In this document: positions 5,853 to 8,904 of the stretch, piece by piece
Layout of the letters: each line of letters starts with the position of its first letter
Position numbering within the stretch: position 1 is the first letter of the stretch
Assembly: GCA_946626395.1 (NCBI GenBank)
Contig: CAMOUF010000017.1
Span: 1-8,904, forward strand
Reading direction: 5' to 3'
Origin: an uncultured Clostridia bacterium
Lineage (GTDB): Bacteria > Bacillota > Clostridia > Christensenellales > Aristaeellaceae
DNA length: 8,904 nucleotides
Notes under the pieces: model-generated
Told to the model about the DNA's origin: nothing
Database searches by the model: none
The model's input: only the letters and a program-made list of their open reading frames with translations
Translations under genes and position numbers: made by a program

Positions 5853-6373
5853 GCACCTATAAAATGTTTTTCGCCGGTTCCGGCGGCCAGGGCGTGCTCC
5901 TGATGGGCAAGCTGGTCACCTACGCCGCCATGCTGGAAGGCAAGGAAGCCACCTTCCTCCCCTCCTATGGCCCCGAAATGCGCGGCGGCACAGCCAACTG
6001 CACCGTGGTGGTATCCGACAAGCCTGTGTCCAGCCCCCTGATTTATGAGGCGGACATCGCCGTGGTCATGAACCGGCCCTCCATGGACAAGTTCGAGCCC
6101 ATGGTCAAGCCCGGCGGCTTCATGTTCTATAACGAATCCATCATCGACCGCAAGCCCGCCCGGGACGATATCAAAACCGTGGCCGTGGATTTGGCCGCCC
6201 GCTCCGCCGCCCTGGGCAACGACAAGGTGGCCAACATGGTGATGCTGGGCGAAGTGGTCCGGGGCACCGGCGTGGTGCAGGTGGAAAGCGTGTTCAAGGC
6301 CTTTGAAAAGGAATTCACCGGACGCAAGGCCGCCCTGATCCCTTTGAACCAGAAGGCTTTCATGGGCGAATGA
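5849..6373 (+). CDS. 2-oxoacid:ferredoxin oxidoreductase gamma subunit
   Basis: This 174-aa protein is the catalytic gamma domain of the complex. It opens with the glycine-rich GSGGQGVLLMGK (10-21), typical of the POR/KOR gamma family, and keeps SYGPEMRGGTANC (about 46-58), which packs near the CoA and thiamine sites. The length fits the family (about 170-190 aa). ATG 5849 overlaps the beta stop (5850-5852) and follows AAGGAGGAGGAG. It is the last gene of the operon; a strong terminator begins 43 nt after its stop. With alpha, beta and delta it completes a four-subunit enzyme with no part missing. Confidence 0.94.
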   Translation: MSTYKMFFAGSGGQGVLLMGKLVTYAAMLEGKEATFLPSYGPEMRGGTANCTVVVSDKPVSSPLIYEADIAVVMNRPSMDKFEPMVKPGGFMFYNESIIDRKPARDDIKTVAVDLAARSAALGNDKVANMVMLGEVVRGTGVVQVESVFKAFEKEFTGRKAALIPLNQKAFMGE

Positions 6374-6416
6374 AGCGCTGTATCTTTTGAAATGATTGGG
6401 AAGGATCGCTTTCCGT

Positions 6417-6441
6417 CCCCCGGTTCGGCCGGGGGATTTTT
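6417..6441 (+). terminator. intrinsic terminator of the oxidoreductase operon
   Basis: CCCCCGG (6417-6423) pairs with CCGGGGG (6429-6435) around a TTCGG loop, with an A and then five T (6437-6441). This is a strong Rho-independent terminator 43 nt past the gamma stop. It separates this operon from the lspA unit, whose promoter begins 8 nt later. Confidence 0.93.
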
Positions 6442-6448
6442 CTATGGG

Positions 6449-6477
6449 TGGACTTTCGGCGGGGAGTATGATAAAAT
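6449..6477 (+). promoter_or_regulatory. promoter of the DUF5665-lspA-rluD unit
   Basis: TGGACT (6449-6454) and TAAAAT (6472-6477) are 17 nt apart; an overlapping TATGAT (6467-6472) is an alternative -10. The -35 box is only a fair match. Transcription would begin near 6484, giving a leader of about 150 nt that is rich in secondary structure. Confidence 0.6.
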
Positions 6478-6483
6478 GATGAG

Positions 6484-6636
6484 GCAATCTGCCGCAGGCA
6501 GAAGGTCCGTCCAGCCGGGCCGCAAATGCGGGCATGGCGCGTGTCGGCGGCTCCCGTAAGGGAAAGACGCCGACCATTACGGTATAAATAATGTAACGCT
6601 CTCCGGGGCACACTGTATCCGGGAGCGTGAAGGAAT
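6484..6636 (+). ncRNA. structured 5' leader with possible pseudoknot, unassigned
   Basis: Four compact helices fill this leader. TCTGCC/GGCAGA (6488-6502) closes a GCA loop. CCGC/GCGG (6520-6531) has an AAAT loop. GTCGGCG/CGCCGAC (6543-6549 with 6568-6574) encloses an inner CCC-GTAA-GGG hairpin. ACGCTC-CCGG pairs with CCGG-GAGCGT (6596-6628). The loop sequence CCGTAA (6554-6559) is exactly complementary to TTACGG (6577-6582), so a 6-bp pseudoknot is possible in place of the inner hairpin. The last helix ends right before the AAGGA ribosome-binding site of the small membrane-protein gene. This arrangement suits a cis-regulatory RNA, but I cannot match it to a known riboswitch class. Confidence 0.45.
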
Positions 6637-6903
6637 ATGCTGGAAGAAAGGGCGGAACGGCTGATTCGGGAAGCGGAGCAGCTGCGCCTGGGGGATTATG
6701 TGCGCTTTGCAGCGGACAGGAAGCGGCGGTTCTGGGACGCCTTCCTTCAAGGGGTCGCCCGGGGACTGGGCATGATGGTGGGCTTTTCGCTGCTGGGGGC
6801 GGCGGTGCTGTTTCTTTTGCAGGACCTGGCCCAGCGCAATCTGCCCGGCATCAGCGATTTTGTGGCCCGGGTGGTGATGCTGGTGCAGCTGCGGCTGAAA
6901 TGA
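6637..6903 (+). CDS. small single-pass membrane protein, DUF5665-like
   Basis: This 88-aa protein begins with a charged, probably helical stretch (1-34, many Glu and Arg, including DRKRRFWDAF). One hydrophobic segment (about 38-62, GVARGLGMMVGFSLLGAAVLFLL) follows, then a short tail with LPGISDFVARVV. The NPKR/FxxGxARGLGxxxGF pattern is what I recall for DUF5665, a family of unknown function found in Firmicutes. No catalytic motif is visible. ATG 6637 is the only usable start, since a stop codon lies 9 nt upstream in frame; AAGGA at 6630-6634 is close (2 nt), so translation may be weak or controlled by the hairpin just upstream. It shares a transcript with lspA, 42 nt downstream. Confidence 0.8.
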   Translation: MLEERAERLIREAEQLRLGDYVRFAADRKRRFWDAFLQGVARGLGMMVGFSLLGAAVLFLLQDLAQRNLPGISDFVARVVMLVQLRLK

Positions 6904-6945
6904 CAAAGGATTGAACGGAACACGATATATGAGGAAGCAAATGAA

Positions 6946-7377
6946 ATGAAGAAAACAAAAACGAGGCTGTGCTGGCTGCTGCCGGGGCTGACGGTGCTGG
7001 GGCTGGACAGGATCGTAAAGTGGGTCCACGTCCATCGATTTGGGCAGGAAGATTATACGAAAAACACCGGCATGGCCTTTGGCATGTTCCAGGGCAATTC
7101 TTTTTTGATCCTGCTTTTGTCCCTGGCGCTGGTGGCGGGCTGCCTGTTTCTTTTGCGGGGCAGCAAGCCCAAGGGACTGGCTGCCGTGGCCCTGTCCATG
7201 ATCGCGGGCGGAGCCCTGGGCAATATGATCGACCGGCTCACGTTGGGTTATGTGATCGACAGCTTTCCTTTTTTTGATTGGTTCGTGTTCAATGTTGCCG
7301 ACGTGGGCGTGGTGGCGGGGGCCGCGCTGTGCGCCTTCAGCCTGCTGTTTCGGCCCCGGGATTGGAGCAAAGCATGA
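6946..7377 (+). CDS. lspA: lipoprotein signal peptidase (signal peptidase II)
   Basis: This 143-aa, four-helix membrane protease cleaves the signal peptide of diacylglyceryl-modified prolipoproteins. Family motifs are present: LDRIVKW (20-26), NTGMAFGMF (40-48), GGALGNMIDRLTLGYVID (88-105) and FNVADVGVVAG (115-125). The catalytic aspartates are expected to be Asp105 and Asp119, and both are kept. The protein is slightly shorter than usual (about 150-170 aa), because the loop before the last helix is brief. GAGGAAG (6931-6937) precedes ATG 6946 by 8 nt. Its stop overlaps the next start as ATGA. The lspA-RluD pair is the common Firmicutes arrangement. Confidence 0.95.
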   Translation: MKKTKTRLCWLLPGLTVLGLDRIVKWVHVHRFGQEDYTKNTGMAFGMFQGNSFLILLLSLALVAGCLFLLRGSKPKGLAAVALSMIAGGALGNMIDRLTLGYVIDSFPFFDWFVFNVADVGVVAGAALCAFSLLFRPRDWSKA

Positions 7378-8231
7378 TACGGGAATACGTGGGAGAGGGA
7401 GAAAGGCTGGATGTGACCCTGTCCAAAGATGGGGAAATCAGCCGCAGCCGGGCGGCGGCCCTGATCAAGGAAGGCCGCGTGACTGTATACGGGAAAACGG
7501 AAACCAAGCCCTCCGCAAAAGCGGAGGCGGGGGCCAGCATCATTCTTGATCTGCCGGAGCCCAAGCCTGCCAGGGCGGAGGCCCAGGATATTCCCCTGGA
7601 AATCCTGTATCAGGATCAGCATCTGGCCGTGGTGGTCAAGCCCTGCGGCATGGTGGTGCATCCCGCGGCGGGCAACGACGACGGCACGCTGGTGAACGCC
7701 CTGCTGTATCACCTGGACAGCCTGAGCGGCATTGGGGGAGAAATGCGCCCCGGCATCGTGCACCGGCTGGACAAGGACACCAGCGGCCTGATGCTGGTGG
7801 CCAAGGACGATGGGACCCACGCCGCCCTCTCCCAGCAGCTGTCGGAACGAAAAATGGAAAAGCATTACCGGGCCGTGGTGCTGGGCCATATGAAGGAAGA
7901 GGAGGGCGTGATCGAAAAGCCTATTGGCCGCAGCAAAACGGACCGCAAAAAAATGGCGGTGGACGAAAACGGGCGCTGGGCCAAAACGGAATGGCGGGTG
8001 CTGGAGGAATACCCGGACCGCACGCTGCTGGACGTGCATATCATCACAGGCCGCACCCATCAGATCCGGGTGCATATGGCCTCCATCGGCCATCCCGTGC
8101 TGGGCGATCCCCTGTACGGCAGCAAGCGCGCTCCCGCGGCCCCCAGGCTGATGCTCCACGCCTATTCCCTGGAATTTACCCACCCCGCCACAGGGGAGCG
8201 GATGCGTTTTACCGCGCCAAGCCCCTTTTGA
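7374..8231 (+). CDS. rluD: RluD-family RNA pseudouridine synthase
   Basis: This 285-aa enzyme converts uridine to pseudouridine in RNA, most likely 23S rRNA. An S4-like RNA-binding domain occupies about residues 10-60 (SRSRAAALIKEGRVTVYG). The catalytic domain follows: VVVKPCGMVVHPA (86-98), HRLDKDTSGL (130-139) with catalytic Asp133, and GRTHQIRVHMASIGHPVLGDPLYG near the C-terminus. Length is normal for the RluA/RluD family; the exact target uridine is not predictable here. The start is ATG 7374, overlapping the lspA stop, with GGAG at 7364-7367. An in-frame earlier start at 7278 would lie inside lspA and gives unrelated N-terminal residues. It is the last gene of the unit. Confidence 0.94.
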   Translation: MIREYVGEGERLDVTLSKDGEISRSRAAALIKEGRVTVYGKTETKPSAKAEAGASIILDLPEPKPARAEAQDIPLEILYQDQHLAVVVKPCGMVVHPAAGNDDGTLVNALLYHLDSLSGIGGEMRPGIVHRLDKDTSGLMLVAKDDGTHAALSQQLSERKMEKHYRAVVLGHMKEEEGVIEKPIGRSKTDRKKMAVDENGRWAKTEWRVLEEYPDRTLLDVHIITGRTHQIRVHMASIGHPVLGDPLYGSKRAPAAPRLMLHAYSLEFTHPATGERMRFTAPSPF

Positions 8232-8294
8232 GGCGCTGCGCTCGTGGGGCAGCCCAGCCAAGAGCGATAGCAGAATACTGGAAGTCGGGATGAT

Positions 8295-8390
8295 AGTTCC
8301 AAGCTCCAAGTTCTAAGCTGAATCGTCATCTCACACCGTCGCATGCAAATACACTGAACAAAATCAGCTTTGAACTTAGAACTTGGAACT
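8295..8390. repeat. inverted repeat with heptad-periodic arms (element B)
   Basis: The 27-nt arms (8295-8321 and 8364-8390) match as inverted copies at 24 of 27 positions around a 42-nt AT-rich centre. Each arm is a run of 7-mers: AGTTCCA, AGCTCCA, AGTTCTA on the left, and the complements of AGTTCCA, AGTTCTA, AGTTCAA on the right. The build matches element A at 19-120, but the heptad differs (AGTTCNA here, GAGTNCA there). Bases 8232-8294, between the rluD stop and this element, show nothing recognisable. Confidence 0.75.
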
Positions 8391-8400
8391 CTGTTTTTTT
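8295..8400 (+). terminator. possible terminator of the lspA-rluD unit formed by element B
   Basis: The long stem of element B is followed after CTG by seven T (8394-8400). The hairpin loop is large (42 nt) and the stem AT-rich, so it is weaker than a standard terminator. It is nevertheless the only terminator-like signal between rluD and rpsB on the plus strand. Confidence 0.4.
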
Positions 8401-8419
8401 CGCTTTCATGCTGAAAGCG
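8401..8419. other. 8-bp perfect hairpin between T-run and A-run
   Basis: CGCTTTCA (8401-8408) pairs with TGAAAGCG (8412-8419) around TGC. It directly follows the T-run of element B and precedes A-rich sequence (8433-8448). No T-tract follows on either strand, so its role is unclear; it may be part of the termination region. Confidence 0.4.
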
Positions 8420-8454
8420 ATCGCTGAGCGGCAAAAAAATAAAAAAATCAGGTC

Positions 8455-8483
8455 TTGTCAAAAAAAAGAAAATATGATATATT
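8455..8483 (+). promoter_or_regulatory. promoter of rpsB
   Basis: TTGTCA (8455-8460) and TATATT (8478-8483) are separated by 17 nt of almost pure A/G, with further A-tracts upstream (8433-8448) that resemble an UP element. Transcription would begin near 8490. This fits a strong ribosomal-protein promoter. Confidence 0.85.
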
Positions 8484-8489
8484 ATCAAA

Positions 8490-8592
8490 GATCACGCATG
8501 CGGGCCGATTTGTTTGCGTGTGCCGCGAAAGCGGTGGCAAGCAAAAAAGACGCCCGCAGAGGATACAACAATTTTCAAGGAGGAAACCCCAA
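8490..8592 (+). promoter_or_regulatory. folded rpsB leader with ribosome-binding site
   Basis: The leader can form a nested stem: TGCGGGC (8499-8505) with GCCCGCA (8552-8558), TTTGC (8513-8517) with GCAAA (8541-8545), and an apical TGCCGC/GCGGTG helix capped by a GAAA tetraloop (8527-8530). AAGGAGG (8577-8583) stands 9 nt before the ATG and outside the stem. S2 represses its own mRNA in some bacteria, so this may be an autoregulatory leader; that is inference from position. Confidence 0.55.
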
Positions 8593-8904
8593 ATGGCAGT
8601 CATCTCTATGAAACACCTGCTGGAAGCCGGCGTGCACTTCGGTCATCAGACCCGCCGCTGGAACCCCAAAATGGCCCCCTACATCTTCACCGAACGCAAC
8701 GGCATCTACATCATCGACCTGCAGAAGACCGTCCGCAAGATCGACGAAGCCTACATGTTCGTGCGCAATCTGGCCATGGAAGGCAAGACCGTGCTGTTCG
8801 TGGGCACCAAGAAGCAGGCCCAGGAAAGCATCGAAAGCGAAGCCAAGCGCTGCAACATGTTCTATGTGAACAACCGCTGGCTGGGCGGCATGCTCACCAA
8901 CTTC
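8593..8904 (+). CDS. rpsB: 30S ribosomal protein S2, N-terminal part (runs off the window)
   Basis: The first 104 codons are open to the window edge. The product begins MAVISMKHLLEAGVHFGHQT and continues with RRWNPKMAPYIFTERNGIYI, IIDLQKT, LFVGTKKQAQ and NNRWLGGMLTNF, all diagnostic of S2. S2 binds the head-body junction of the 30S subunit late in assembly. The gene has a strong promoter and AAGGAGG site of its own and usually precedes tsf; that part is beyond the window. The 3' end is missing because the sequence stops, not because the gene is broken. Confidence 0.97.
   Translation, partial: MAVISMKHLLEAGVHFGHQTRRWNPKMAPYIFTERNGIYIIDLQKTVRKIDEAYMFVRNLAMEGKTVLFVGTKKQAQESIESEAKRCNMFYVNNRWLGGMLTNF

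Noticed and set aside
6596..6628. Hairpin before the DUF5665 gene as an intrinsic terminator
   Set aside because: No T-run follows; the ribosome-binding site comes directly after the stem.
6484..6636. Known riboswitch identity such as ZTP, cyclic-di-GMP, cobalamin or fluoride
   Set aside because: A GCCGACC string resembles part of one class, but the other conserved segments of each (for example CUGGGC, or the GGUAGCGGGG-type core) are absent.
8295..8390. Heptad repeats as a CRISPR array or IS end
   Set aside because: Units are 7 bp with no spacers, there are no cas genes or transposase, and no clear direct target duplication flanks the element.

Overview
The window looks like a chromosomal segment of a GC-rich anaerobic Clostridia (Firmicutes), probably a gut or rumen Oscillospirales-type organism. 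The evidence is a T-box leader, strong sigma-A-type promoters and AGGAGG ribosome-binding sites, a ferredoxin-dependent 2-oxoacid oxidoreductase operon, and the lspA-rluD gene order common in Firmicutes. No phage, transposase, CRISPR, rRNA or tRNA gene was seen.

Layout. Bases 1-319 are non-coding: an AT-rich inverted repeat with heptad-periodic arms (about 19-120) and an 18-bp perfect GC-rich palindrome (250-288). Bases 320-2596 (minus) encode one 758-aa protein made of an XRE-type helix-turn-helix, a cupin and a complete acyl-CoA synthetase. Its roughly 320-nt leader (2597-about 2913) is a T-box with antiterminator, terminator and a clear promoter. Divergently, from a TTGACA/CATAAT promoter at 3004-3032, runs a tight plus-strand operon (3078-6373): a P-loop ATPase of unknown role, then ferredoxin (delta), alpha, beta and gamma subunits of a VOR/KOR-type 2-oxoacid:ferredoxin oxidoreductase, with ATGA overlaps between the subunit genes and an intrinsic terminator at 6417-6441. 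A second plus-strand unit (6637-8231) has its own promoter and a structured leader and encodes a small DUF5665-like membrane protein, lspA and a RluD-family pseudouridine synthase. A second heptad inverted repeat ending in a T-run (8295-8400) follows. The promoter, folded leader and first 104 codons of rpsB close the window.

How the parts may work together. The acyl-CoA synthetase makes an acyl-CoA from a free acid. VOR/KOR enzymes interconvert acyl-CoA + CO2 + reduced ferredoxin with a 2-oxoacid, the direct precursor of an amino acid. The synthetase sits behind a T-box whose acceptor-pairing bases fit a tRNA with discriminator A, and the most likely specifier is GUA (valine). The locus is therefore best explained, as a hypothesis, as amino-acid-starvation-controlled salvage: free isobutyrate or a similar acid is activated, reductively carboxylated and transaminated to valine or a related amino acid. 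The HTH-cupin part of the synthetase could add ligand-dependent transcriptional control at the shared divergent promoter region, where a CCCGA-N7-TCGGG dyad lies between the two promoters.
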